From: Telopea speciosissima
Taxonomy: Eukaryota > Streptophyta > Magnoliopsida > Proteales > Proteaceae
Reading direction: 5' to 3'
Assembly: GCF_018873765.1 (NCBI RefSeq)
Contig: NC_057923.1
Coordinates: 58,956,593-59,020,592 of the forward strand
DNA length: 64,000 nt
Part shown: in pieces, positions 30,357-42,117 of the stretch
Layout of the letters: each line of letters begins with the position of its first letter
How positions within the stretch are numbered: position 1 is the stretch's first letter
Translations under genes and position numbers: made by a program
The notes under the pieces: model-generated
Databases searched by the model: none
The model's input: only the letters and a program-made list of their open reading frames with translations
What the model was told of the DNA's origin: nothing

Positions 30357-33333
30357 ATGGTTTCTACAAAGCGACCTTGTTTAGTTTTCTTTATAGAAAC
30401 TAAACAAACTGAGGACTATATGGAGAAGATAAAGAAAAGGTTAGGTTTCCCTTTCTCTTACTTTTTAAACCCAGTTGGTAAATCAGGTGGATTAGCCTTA
30501 TTCTGGAATAATGCAATCTCACTCTCAATTCTTTCTTCTTCTGCTAGGTTAATAGATACACACGTCATGGCTTCATTTCTGTCACGATCAGTAAGAATGT
30601 CGTTTATGTATAGGGAATCCCGTTGTGAACTTAGGAATGGATTTTGGCGCAAGCTATCTCAATTAGGAAGGACTGTCTTTGGGCCTTGGATCTGTCTTGG
30701 AGATTTCAACGAAGTATTATCAATATCGAAAAAATCTGGAGGTAGGTTGAAGAGCCTAGCTGAAATAGGCCATTTTCAAGATGCAATCAATGAGTGTGGA
30801 TTGGTTGAGATGCATTTCTCTGGGCCTGCTTTCTCTTGGTCTAACAAGCGATCAGGAGCTGATTTGATTTTATCAAGCATTGATAAAGTTTTCTGTAATG
30901 GGGAGGCTCTTCGAACCCTTAGTTGTGTGGATATCCATCGTCAGGCTATGGTTGGCTCAGACCATACACCGCTTCTGGTGCAGCTCTTAGCCCCAAACAA
31001 GAAGAAAGGTAAAACGTTTTATTATGAATCAAAATGGGAGAGTCACTCAGACCTTCCAAATGTGATCTCTAGCTATTGGGCCTCTCATTTTTATGGGTCT
31101 CCTTCGCTCCTCCTAGCTCGTAAACTATTAAGTTGCTAGGCTAGGTTAAAGAAATGGAGTAACGACCAGTTCCACAATAGCAATATAGAAATTGCAAATG
31201 TTAGTGTTGCCCTCTCCTCCATACAAAGTTCTCCCATTCGACCTTCGTTACAAATAGAGGAAGGCCAATGTCGTAGGAGGTTGGAGGAGCGCTTACTTCA
31301 AGAAGAGAAATATTAGGCACAACGCTCTAGGGTTAAGTGGCTTTAGGCTGGAGATAGAAATACTTCCTTCTTTCATACAACTACTGCTTGTAGGAGGTAA
31401 TATAACCATATATCTAGGCTTCGTGGGCCTTCGGGAGCTTGGATTAGCGAAGAAGTGGAGCTCTCTCAACATATTGTTGATTTTTTCTCTGACGCGTATA
31501 AGACGTCGAATCCTGTTGGTATTGATAGCTTTTTAGATTGTGTGACCCCCTGTGTCTCCCAAGAATAGAATTTTATTTTGTGCCAACCTTTTTCTGAAGA
31601 AGATATAAAGTTAGCTATGTTCCAAATAGGGACCTATAAAGCCCCTGCATTAGATGGCTTGCCTGCCAAATTCTATCAGACCCACTGGAACATTGTAGGA
31701 AGGGATGTGGTTAGTGCTATGCAGTGGTTCCTTGAAACCGGACACATGCTTAAGGAGTTTAATCGCACAATCATTGTGCTAATCCCTAAACAGAAACACC
31801 CTAAAAATATTACCTAGTTTAAACCTATCAGCCTTTGTTGTGTCTTTTACAAGGTCATTGTCAAGTATCTTGTCAATCGGCTTAAACCTTTGTTGAACTC
31901 TTTAATCAGCCCATACCAAAACGCTTTCATCCCTTCAAGAGCAATTTCAGACAATGTTTATGTTGCTCATAAAATTCTCCACCAAATGCTCTTATCTAAG
32001 TCAAAATCAGGGTTTTTGGCCATAAAATCTGATCTCTGTAAAGTGTATCACAAAGTGGAATGGATTTTTCTCCAGAACATTCTAGTTAAGATGGGGTGTG
32101 AGTGGAAATGGGTTAATTGGATTATGAAATGTGTTTCCACTGTTTCCTACTATATTAAAGCCAATGGATCTGTTATAGGAAGAGTTCTCCCTCAGCGGGG
32201 GCTCAAACAAGGATGCCCACTTAGTCCTTATCTTTTTATTCTTTACCAAGAGGCTCTTTCTTCTTATCTTTTGAAGGCTGAGCTTAGTAATCAAATCAGA
32301 GGCATCAAAACCAGTCGAGCTAGCCCTCGTGTCACTCATCTTCTCTCTGTTGATGATTGTATGTTATTCTCAAGAGCAAACATCGCTGATAGTGATACTC
32401 TGTTATCTTTATTAACAGATTACTGCCTGGTATCAGGACAGTCTGTTAACATTCGCACGTCTAGCATCCTGTTAAGCCCTAGAGTTCTCTCTCAGACTAA
32501 AGATGCAATTGCCCTTGCTTCTGGTTTCTCGATGGTAGAGAATCATGGAAAATATTTGAGTCTGCCAACAAACTTTGGTCACTCTAAGAAAATGCTTTTT
32601 TCTAATGTTACTGAAAGGGTACAATCTCGCTTGTCTGGGTGGAAGGAATCTCTCCTATCTCTGGCTGGGAAAGAAGTGCTAGTTAAATCTGTAGCTACCT
32701 GCATCCCAACTTATGCTATGTCTATGTTCTCCCTACCCTATTCTACCATTGATGATATCACCAGCCATATACGTCAGTTCTGGTGGAAAGCTAGGAAAGG
32801 CAAGGGAGTTTGTAGGAAGAAATTGGATGTACTTTGTTCCCACAAGGCTGTAGGTGGTTGGGGGTTTAGAGACTTGGGGTCTTTTAATCTTGCGCTCTTA
32901 GCTCGGCAAAGGTGGCACATTCTCCATAATAGTGAGGCCCTTTGGGTTAGAGTCCTTAAAGGAAAATATTTTCCTAACTCGTCCTTTCTCGAAGCTAAGG
33001 GGAAGCAGAACTGCTCTTGGGACTGGCGAAGTATCCTTAGAGGTAGGGATTCCCTTTCTCTTGGCCTATGAAGACGCATTGGCAATAGCCAAACCACTAG
33101 AACTTTTGAGGATGCTTGGGTTCCTTCTCTCCCTGGGGGCCACATTTCTAGTTGTTATCCAGATACTAGATATGCTTTGGTCTCTAATCTCCTCCATCCG
33201 ATGACAAGAGAGTGGGACTCGCAGGCTTTGTTAAACCTGTTTTCACCTAGTGAGGGGTTGGCTATCAGGTGTCTCCCTTTACCTACCTCAAATGTTGAAG
33301 ATAGTTGGGTTTGGGCCCCTGCAAATCCAACTA
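30357..33333 (+). pseudogene. LINE ORF2 (endonuclease + reverse transcriptase), unit 2
   Basis: The first frame (30357-31139) gives an almost uninterrupted endonuclease: VFFIETKQTEDYM, GLALFWNNAIS, WICLGDFNEVLS, FSWSNKRSGADLI and the catalytic GSDHTPLL. A stop at 31137 (CAG to TAG) and others near 31313, 31345 and 31816 follow. RT reads from 31840: SPYQNAFIPSRAISDNV, GRVLPQRGLKQGCPLSPYLF, then LLSVDDCMLF, where the essential F/Y-A-D-D has become S-V-D-D. The thumb and zf-RVT region run to the junction. The large frame 31890-33071 (393 codons) therefore encodes an RT with an altered catalytic box. Confidence 0.85.
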
Positions 33334-33365
33334 TGGGGAATCCTCTCTTTATATTTAGATTCAAG

Positions 33366-33543
33366 GGGAGAGGGATAGCCACACCACCCGTGTGTAATAA
33401 GCCAATGGGCATCACCAATGGGGGCATGAGACAGAACATCATATAAAAGGGCAAGGGGGTCATTTCAAAGGGAGAAGAGAGCTAAAGATAGACACATAGG
33501 GTGCTAGCTTACAGTACATCAGCGGTGTGCCCAACCTTTTCCC
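33366..33543. repeat. MITE with GGGAAA ends, copy in unit 3
   Basis: Third copy of the 13587-13763 element with the same flanks. Confidence 0.6.
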
Positions 33544-33754
33544 ATAATCAAGAGTGAATGGTTTACGTACAAAGCTTGAAGTGCCATAAAACAACAGCGT
33601 ATATTGGAGGGCAACTAGGTCATTTCATGTGAGGAGGAGAGAGAGAGAGAAACAAAGAGGTGGTAGCTAGCATACCCTGCCCTAGTAGCACAGAAAACCT
33701 TTTCCCTAATAAAATGTTGGGAGAAATCTAACTGAGCAAGTGGCATATCCTACA

Positions 33755-34801
33755 CCTTATGTTTATCATGTTTTCTATCTATTTATGTATCTGGATTTCC
33801 TTTGCTTGGCGTTGGGCGTGCATGAATGAATAACCTTCTTTCTACCACAAAAAAATAAAAAACCCCAAAAAATAAAAATCTAAAATTTTCAATGTGCACA
33901 TTGCTAGCAACCCGACAAAGAGTAATGTCATTGATCGAGGTATATGTATCATATAAGCCAATATGTATCGATATCGCCGGCACCCGATACTGATACCGAT
34001 ACCTATAACCTTAATTAACGCATTATTAGGGCACTTCAGTAAATATACTAGTTAATGTAACAACCATAGAGATGCCTTATTGCACTTAATCATTGAGGCA
34101 GCTAAAGATCCAGTCTCATATCGTGTGCCCACCCAGACTTCTTCTAAGCCTCGGATCCTCTAATGCGGGTCCATGGTGGGTGTCTAGCTAATACCCTATA
34201 ATGGGATTTATCCTTGTAGGCTTCTCGCAGTGTATCTTTTTTCTTCTTTTTTTTTGGGGGGGGGGGGTGGTTAGCTAGAAGTATTTTGGATACCATATAT
34301 TCATACCTTATGTTTATCATGTTTTCTATCTATTTATGTATCTGAATTTCCTTTGCTTGGCGTTGGGCGCGCATGAATGAATAACCTTCTTTCTATCAAA
34401 AAAAATAAAAAAACCCCAAAAAATCTAAATATAAAGAGTAATGTCATTGATCGAGGTATATGTATCATATAAGCCAATATGTATCGGTATCGCCGGCACC
34501 TGATACTGATACCGATACCTATAACCTCAATTAACGCATTATTAGGGCACTTCAGTAAATACACTAGTTAATGTAACAACCATAGAGATGCCTTATTGCA
34601 CTTAATCATTGAGGCTGCTAAAGATCCAGTCTCATATAGTGTGCCCACCCAGACTTCTTCTGAGCCTCGGATCCTCTAATGCAGGCCCATGGTGGGTGTC
34701 TAGCTAATACCCTATAATGGGTTTTAGCCTTATAGGCTTCTCGCAGTGTATCTTTTTTTTTTTGTTTGGGTGGGGGGGGGGGGGTTTAGCTAGGAGTATT
34801 T
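33755..34801 (+). repeat. ~0.55-kb tandem duplication inside unit 3
   Basis: CCTTATGTTTATCATG starts copies at 33755 and 34306 (offset 551). Both contain the GATACC/GGTATC words and end in a T-run followed by a G-run (T10G12-like at 34240-34265 and 34752-34785), then TTAGCTAG(A/G)AGTATTTT. The second copy lacks about 30 bp of the first. Units 1 and 2 have a single copy. Confidence 0.8.
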
Positions 34802-36169
34802 TATCAAAAAAAAAGGTTAGCTAGGAGTCCTGAGGTGGGCTGAAAGGGGGGATGAAAAAGTCTTAAAGGGTATTTTGGTCAATAAAAATTAAAATGTTTA
34901 ATCAATTAAAAAATCCATATATATTTTTTTTATTTCCTTTTGACTCCTCTAAATTTGACATATATGCAGGGCTGTCCCTAGAATGAGCGTTCCATATATA
35001 AGTTCCATCAACTTCCAAGCGTGTTTCAACTTAAACAAAAGTAATCAGGATTCAGGCAAGCCCAGTCTTTAATTAATCAGGCTAGTGGGCAAACCAAATA
35101 AAAGCCCATTTATTAATGAGACTTGGTTCAAGTGGGTTAGCCCCATTAATCTGTTTACAACTTGGTCAAGCTGTTTATGGTCAGATTAGCTTGTTTATAG
35201 CCCGATTAGCATGACCTTAATTATGGAACGGGCAGACCGAATATAAATGTGTCCATGCCTAATCTATGAGGACTGATTAACTAAATGTTGTGGTAATGGC
35301 ACGGGATCTTAATTTGGTGGGAATCGATTAAAGCTGATCGAAACCGAATGGAATCAACCGGATGACAGCCTTACCGAGCTCAATTCGAATTAGAATCTGG
35401 GTATTTAGACATTACTCAAAGACATACCTCTACAGTTATAAGTCAAGATTTTACAGCAATTACCGTTAGTATGTATAATACATCAATATTGTCCATCCAA
35501 TTTGAGTTGTTGGTAATATCCTTCTCAGATACTCTTTCTTCCCTAACATTCTTTGACAATCTCTCCCTTCCTTGACCGTGTGGGGCCCCTCTTATACAAA
35601 TTGTAAAGCAGTCCTCGTGCGCACCCATGGGTTTGGCGTGAAAGACATGTGGGTGTTGGGTAAAACCTTCCCCTACCCCCTCTTCCCCTTTTAAAAGAAC
35701 TATATGACAAGGTCCCCACATTCCCATTGAAAGAATTCAAAAAGTCAATAAATAACATGCAAGTGAAAATTATCTCCTCCAGTTTCTTATCCGGTCCAGT
35801 TCCCCCAGTTCCTGTAATAAGGAGGGTGGATCCCACTCGGGTAGAGTGTTCGGGTAAGGGTAGGGTGATCATTGTGCACCCCCCCTTCTTTATTAGAGAC
35901 ACTAGGGAACTGGAGGGGACAAAGATCTATGTATTTAGGACATGTAGTTTTGTTTTGACTACCTCTTGTTTTATTCTCAAGAGTTATTTAAGTTAGAAGG
36001 AAAAAAAATTTAAAATAATTTAAAAATATCCTTATCATTATATTATTCCCAAGAACCGTCATTGTCTCGCACGTGTAAGCACATATATGAAATGATAAAT
36101 TTTACTTTTACCCTAAAAAAAAAGTACTTTCACTTAAAAAATATAGAATAATAATAATAATAATAACGA
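34802..36169. other. Noncoding part of unit 3
   Basis: Counterpart of 16120-17501 in unit 1; no gene. A TAA microsatellite immediately precedes the MITE. Confidence 0.6.
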
Positions 36170-36353
36170 GGGAAAAGGAACACTACTTGTCACACAACGC
36201 GGCATATGTCTGTGCCTAGACACAATTGCACGCAAAATGATCGGTGCACCCTTGCTCCTTTCCGTCTTTTCGGGGGGTGCTCTGATCAGTTCGCGTGCGG
36301 CTGTGTCTGGGCACAAACATGCCGCGTTGCACAACCGAATGGTTCTTTCTCCC
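36170..36353. repeat. Intact foldback MITE with GGGAAAAGG ends
   Basis: 184 bp. The left end GGGAAAAGGAACACTACTTG and the right end, reversed, GGGAGAAAGAACCATTCGGT lead into a shared GCAACGCGGCAT-type core and CAGACAC. The central part also pairs imperfectly (GCACGC...GATC...GCACC). Flanking nonamers TAATAACGA and TAATAATAA agree at 7 of 9 positions. This is a Mutator-type signature by end sequence and 9-bp target; superfamily assignment is inference. Confidence 0.65.
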
Positions 36354-38027
36354 TAATAATAATAAAATTATAAATTATTTGATATCTTAAGGATTGTCAA
36401 TTGGAAAATATGGAATTCACTGCACTTGATCTCATAGAGTACCCAAAATTGACACAATGTGAAACAATATGAATTACATTCGATGTCAAAGTCATTTGAC
36501 TAGAAATGGCAATTAGAAAAAGCTCTCCTTTTGTGCTAATCTCTTCAACTTGTGTTCTGTTATTCCCTTCTCTTTCTCAACTGGTAGTTGAAAGAGCAAA
36601 CATAAAAGAGACTCCCTCACCTATCCAAAAAGTAGAGAGATTTGATTGAAAAAACGTTAGTGCTTCTTGGCTTTAACTCTGATAGTGGCATAGCATCATA
36701 ACTGTAACCCTAGGGTTAGTTGGTCCATGGTTTATCGATTAATACCGTTACGATACGTGGAAACTCGAAAACACAGTATACACACTAAGCAAGAATGTGA
36801 GCATTTGGTAACATAAAAGAAGACTGAAGATAGAGACTAAAGATTTTACATGGAAGAATCAATAATGTACTTCAATGGATATATCACACCCTGCTTTAAC
36901 AATTTCTACTCCTAGAAATGCCACTATGCCAGGGTTTTTTTACCAGCAAAAACGTATCAAAAGGACAGTCCTTGGATAGAAGATGCTTCATCGTCCAGAA
37001 AGTGACACGTGTCCATATCAACATTGGGGGTGATTAAATTTCATACTCACGATACAAAATTGCTTCTAAAATACATCCACTTGCCTTACACAAATAATTA
37101 TATATCAACCAGAGTCTCACCCCCACCTTGTGGGTCTATGCCGAGTCAGTATATATATCCGAACACGTTTCATGCTCGGATTGAGTTCTGGTAGGGTGAG
37201 ATGACACGTGTAGAAAACACACATAACCCCTTCCGTGAGGTCGTAATCATCCCTTTATAAGGTCATAGTCACTACAAATATGAGTATGTGGACTAAATAA
37301 ACCAAGCTTCCCCCACTCCCTCCCCTTAAAGGCCGGTCCCAACCTGCTTTTGCTTTCTTACCTTTTAGAAGTCCCTACTTGCTTTTAGTTTTAGATTCCT
37401 TCTCTATTGGGAATAGTTGTTTAGGTACTTTTCCATGTCAATGGGTATCTTTGTTAATAATCTTAATTATGTATATGTTTGAAAGATTTGAGACAATTCT
37501 AGTAAGTATCACAATCTTCCAAGTTATAAGAAGAGAAGCAACAGCAATGGGAAGAAGTTTTAATTCATGTTTTCTTCTTCCCTTGACATTTATATAGATC
37601 AAATGTACAACTTTGTGAACTAAAAGGTTAGGATGCTTGATTTGGAAGAAACTTAACAATGGTCAACTAAATTTGGTTGGTTTCATTGATTAAGATCTTT
37701 TTTTGGGGGTGGGTATTGAGGCTGTGAATCTCTCACCCATCAATTGTTAGATGAGATACCTGATATATAACTAACATGCTTAAGGAAGAGTTCAAGATAT
37801 ATTCCATTCCATTATCACCATAAGAAAATAATTAATATAAAAACAAGGGTAAATATTAGTTATCAACCTTTAGAGAAATTACGTCTAATGTACCTCACCT
37901 TTGATATATTGTGTTTGGGGAACTTTTTTCATATTTTCAACTTTGTCATACACCACCTCTAGAAACTTCTCGATCCCAACCAATGGGGAAGTAGTTTGAC
38001 CCTTGCAGAGATGAGGATGTTGAGATG
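36354..38027. other. Noncoding region
   Basis: AT-rich with no credible gene; frames here are under 75 codons with no recognisable domain. 36730-36960 resembles part of an LTR but no ends could be set. Confidence 0.45.
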
Positions 38028-38372
38028 TGTTAAGAAAAATAACATAGCAGAATGGCGATTTGCAAAAGAAAACAAAAAGAAAGAGAAAGCACACACACAC
38101 GAGACAGAGCTCTACGTGGTTCACCTCCAAGAAGGTAGACTACATCCACGACAGATCGATAGATCCAGATCCACTATTTCTGTGAAGAAAATACAAAACC
38201 TTTCTCACACCCCTTACATCTCTCAAAGAGATAACTACTATATATATAGATACAATATAGAGAAATCCTAATTCACAAAAATACAAAACTACCCCCAGAA
38301 GCCCACCCGATATGCACTTTTTGACCCATTTCACCCGTTTTGAAGGCGAATCAACCCACCGAAGTATCAACA
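38028..38372 (-). mobile_element. Probable solo LTR (minus orientation)
   Basis: The ends are TGTTAAGAAAAATAAC and ...GAAGTATCAACA (TG...CA). On the minus strand it starts TGTTGATACTTCGG and carries GGATGTAGTCTACC and GAACCACGTAGAGC near its 3' end, an R/U5 phrase shared by many plant copia LTRs. No matching 5-bp target duplication was found. Confidence 0.45.
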
Positions 38373-38394
38373 GTACTTTCTAGATTAGAACTGA

Positions 38395-38968
38395 GATCAG
38401 GCTTCACCAATAACTAGATGGATGTGTGGAAAAACTAGGACAGATAATGTAAGGAATGACCACATTAGAGCTCGGCTGGGAGTAACTCCAATTCATGATA
38501 AACTTTAGAGAGAGTAGTATGAGTTGGCATGGTCATGTTCAACGGAGAACTTCGGATGTCCTAGTTCGTAAGGGCGACCTAATTCAGATGGAGGGAACCA
38601 AAAGAGCTAGAGGCAGACCTAAGATAACCATAGGAAAAGTGGTGAAGAAAGACATGTTTAGCTTATGCCTTGCTCCTTGTATGACTTCAAATAGAGCTGA
38701 TTGGAGAGCGAAGATCCACGTGGCCTACCCCATTTAGTTAGGCTATGATGTTGGGACACTGTTGTTGTAATACACGCCTTTCTCGAGGCCAGGAACGGAA
38801 TGTTGAGCAGTTAAGATACGGTTCATAGCTAAGTTGGGTCGATGCCCTAGAGTTTGTGTCTTTATTGTGTCCTCCTTTTGTTATTTTTATATTAGTAATA
38901 TTTTGTTTCTTCTGGGATCCATGTAGCCGACCTCATTTAGTTGGGATAACGTTGAGTTGTTGCTTGTA
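38395..38968 (+). mobile_element. RTE-type LINE, 5'-truncated
   Basis: The C-terminal end of an RTE ORF is recognisable: RWMCGKTRTDNVRNDHIRARLG, then WHGHVQRRTSDVLVRKGD, KRARGRPKITIGKVVKKD and DWRAKIHVAYP (frameshifted near 38505). It ends in GGGATCCATGTAGCCGACC and TTGGGATAACGTTGAGTTG, the RTE 3' block also seen at 101-160. It lacks endonuclease and RT catalytic motifs and is dead. Confidence 0.75.
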
Positions 38969-39783
38969 TTGTCACCCCCTTGTTTCTCTCTCTCTTTGGA
39001 CTGCAGGTGAGTGTTGCATTTGATCTTCCAGAGGAGAGGAAAAATGTAAAATCAATTGGGTAAATTGGAAATACGGAAAAAAAAAAAAAGAAAGACACCT
39101 TAAACATAACATTTAGAAACATGAGATACCCCAAACATAATATTTATGAAACATGAGGTACCCTAAATCGGATATATCACACGTGAGATACCCAAGATTT
39201 AATTAGAGGCATAATCATATGTACTTTAAAACCCTACCACTTCAAGCTGGATCTGCTACTTTAAAACACCACCCACAAGAAAACAAGTATGTTTCTTGTG
39301 GAAAAATAGCCAAGGCACCAGAAACAAAACAGGTTTATCAAACGTTTTTTCTGTGCCATTTGTATGCTAGGAACATTATTGGCACAGAAACAACGTGTTT
39401 TCAAACGGTACCTAAGAAGCCTTCACAAAATATCTTTTTCCAAGATGTAAGCTTATCTCATACAACTGTTATTTGGCTTGTGTGATCACGGCAATTAAAT
39501 TATAACACATAAAGTAAAACACTAAACATTATTCTTTGGGATTCTTGTGGGGATACATTTACTGTGCATGATCCGTGCATGAATGGACTGACACAGGAGC
39601 TTGCCTCCAAGAGAGGGAAAAAGAAAGAAAGGAGGGAGAATGGGCGGTGGTTTGGATGTGGATTGATCAGCACCACATACAAGAAATAGATATCTATCTT
39701 ATAGTCTTTGACATCTAAAATCCATTTTAATGATATATTTCTAATTCTACATACTAGAGAACCTAAGGAATTAAAGTGGCTCC
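38969..39783. other. Noncoding region
   Basis: No gene recognised. The reading frames of 88-112 codons here lack any family signature and compositionally match the surroundings. Confidence 0.45.
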
Positions 39784-40119
39784 TGTTAAAAAACACAAAT
39801 TCTAATACGATGTAGAAAAGAATAAAAATCACAAACAATAATCACATAATGAACACAAGGATTTACGTGGTTTAGCAAAATTATTTACGTTCACGGTGAG
39901 ATGAGATCTGTTTCATTATCTCTGGAGAAGAGGGTTACAATCGTTCGTCCTCACACCTCTCTTAGATTTCGTTACAGAGAAAGAATTCTCGCTACATATT
40001 TTTAGCAAAATCTTATACAGGAATTTTACCAAAATACCTATATAGTCCTTAAAAAAATTTCTTTGGGGGTGGCAACCTACAAATCAAACGATATAAGACA
40101 AGATATCGTATCCCCAACA
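39784..40119 (-). mobile_element. Solo LTR, 336 bp (minus orientation)
   Basis: TG...CA ends (TGTTAAAAAACACAAATTC ... TATCCCCAACA). Read on the minus strand it starts TGTTGGGGATACG and includes GGTATTTTGGTAAAATTCC and GCTAAACCACGTAAATCC. The LTR-like DNA at 55.63-56.06 kb on the plus strand belongs to the same family. Flanking pentamers GCTCC and GATCT agree at only 3 of 5 positions. Confidence 0.6.
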
Positions 40120-40717
40120 GATCTTTCTTGGATAGGAATTCTTTGAAGGCTTTTTAAGAAAATTTTCATGCATAACAGTAGAACAACAGTATGGTTTGTT
40201 AGTTTGCTCTATCATTGAACTTTTGGGGCCTAACCCATGATGTAATATTGATGGTCTGGGACTCTATATATATATATATAATAAGGCCATCTTGTGGGAG
40301 GGAATTAAGACCAGAAGGACTGTTGACACATAATTGGAAAATTAAGTATATTATTGTGAGGGAAAGTGTTCTACTATTGTTAGGTTCTCCTAATTAATGT
40401 ATCTATGTTTAGGATAGATGACCATGGCCTAACTTCTTCCTCATTGGATACTTCAAATAGTCACTGCTTTTAGGTGACAGTAGCTTTCTTATATGTGAGA
40501 TCATCTGTACTTCAAAATACTACCCACATCAAGGTGTATCTAGTACTACTTGCATGGTTCAATCATATAAGGTAAGAAGTGTAAAAATACACACACAAAA
40601 GAGTGGTAGGAACTGCACTTCTGTAACTGGTAATGTAGAATGAGTCTTTATATAGGCCTCCATGGTAGTGGCTAGCATGAGTTAAGGCATAAACTATTGG
40701 ATTTGGTTTTTAAAAGT
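40120..40717. other. Noncoding region
   Basis: AT-rich with a TA microsatellite near 40265; nothing else recognised. Confidence 0.45.
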
Positions 40718-41200
40718 AATATAATACTTCACAATAGAAATTTTGAGTATGGCTTGTGTTCCAAGGATCCGAGTGTGATGTGGATTCGATCTGATCCGAT
40801 TCGATAAATTTTTGTGGCGTGACTTAAAGGGAGAAAAAGTTGAGATTTAGTTCGTAACGCGGAGGGTTGGGCCGAAATAACTTGTATCTTCATCTTGCTT
40901 AGTGAAAAAGTTTGCCAATGCTCTTCCCGTGGACGTAGGTTTCTCGTGAAACCGATCGAATCACGTAATATAATACTTCACAATAGAAATGTTGAGTATG
41001 TAAAGTCTTCTATTCCAAGGATCCGAGTGTGATGCGGATCCGATTCGATCCGATATATTTTTGTTGGTGTGACCCGAAGGGAGAAAAAGTTGAGATTTAG
41101 TTCGTAACGCAGAGGATTGGGCCGAAATAAAAAGTTTGCCAATACTCTTCCCATGGACGTAGGTTTCTCGTGAAACCGATCGAATCACGTAAAACTGTTT
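40718..41200. repeat. ~0.25-kb tandem duplication of LTR-like sequence
   Basis: TAATATAATACTTCACAATAG starts copies at 40718 and 40967. Each continues through CCAAGGATCCGAGTGTGATG, GAGAAAAAGTTGAGATTTAG, GGGCCGAAATAA and GTGGACGTAGGTTTCTCGTG to ATCGAATCACGTAA. The second copy lacks ~35 bp. GGACGTAGG...CACGTAA resembles a copia LTR R/U5. Confidence 0.75.
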
Positions 41201-42117
41201 GAGTTTGCTATTGTCTTGATTGTTGTTTTCTTCGATCCCATATTTGACCATCTTGTGCGATTCCATTCTAACAAGAAACCTCCAACCTTCCAATCAAAAA
41301 AATAGCTTTAAATGTTTCTAGAATCATTCTCTAAATATTTAACTAAGATTACAGAGAAATGATTAAGAGGGGTGAAACTAGATTTCTCCATCTTTGTTGT
41401 AGTTGTTGAGGTGGTGGCAGGGTTGGTGGCAGTGGTAAGCTTTATATACTTCCTACCTTGTTTTCTTATGAAGGAAAATCCAATATTTAGGTATATTTAA
41501 GATTTTGCTTTGAGCTCTAAGCAATTGATCCACTTTGAATCTCATATGGTTTAATCCCAAAATTTGACTCTAAATTGTTATTTTTTCTCTAAAGGTCACA
41601 GATTCACACTAGAATAAGTCCAAGAAGTCTCATATTCAAACTTTTCTAGACTCTAGATTAATATCCGTTGCTGTAACTGTCAAGTCCCCATCACTTTCCA
41701 ACATTGTCAGTTGGAGCTTGGCCTAACCAATGTATAGGTAGCACATGGGATACTGAATAATCATATGTGGCAAGACAATGACAGAACAATAGAAAACCAA
41801 GTTCTAACTAGTTACTATTTTGACTAGTGAGAAACCATTTATCCATTACCAAAAAAAAATTAATGGGTCAAGCAAGGTGGAAGACTTCAAAGTCTAGAAA
41901 ACCCTCCACTTTCTTTATTTGAGAATGATCACTCATGGAGTTGCTTAGACTCAAAAGACTTCCTGTTTAGAGACTTGTAGGTAACTTTTTTCATCATTTT
42001 CTTCTCCTTTATTCTTCATATTTATGGTCCTTAGAAAATGACATTTAAAGGTAGAACCATAGATGATAAAAAAAAATATATAAAAAAAAATTTCCATTTT
42101 TTTTTTGTTTTCATTGT
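41201..42117. other. Noncoding region
   Basis: AT-rich, no gene seen. Confidence 0.45.

Larger units (their letters stand above)
22817..33333 (+). repeat. Tandem array unit 2 (~10.5 kb)
   Basis: It repeats unit 1 end to end at high identity, with two main differences: a 1328-bp solo LTR plus a 5-bp duplication within LINE ORF1, and a private ~110-bp deletion at 25340 (GGGCCCATG joined to TTTAATCAA; unit 1 has the intervening 16060-16170). Both units end at the same LINE position. Confidence 0.9.
26734..33333 (+). mobile_element. L1-type LINE in unit 2, 3'-truncated, interrupted by a solo LTR
   Basis: Same LINE as unit 1 (it begins inside the same MITE half at 26692-26733). The solo LTR at 28357-29684 splits ORF1. 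ORF2 retains longer open stretches than unit 1, notably 30357-31139 (endonuclease) and 31890-33071 (RT), but has its own stops. Confidence 0.9.
33334..36353 (+). repeat. Tandem array unit 3 (short, LINE-free)
   Basis: It begins like units 1 and 2 but loses ~1.65 kb between 33755 and the equivalent of unit 1 15645 (junction at ACACCTTATG, short microhomology). It carries an extra internal tandem duplication, then follows units 1 and 2 up to the MITE at 36170, which is intact here. No LINE sequence occurs after it. Confidence 0.85.

Noticed and set aside
38140-38370. 76-codon minus-strand frame
   Set aside because: Entirely inside the probable solo LTR at 38028-38372.
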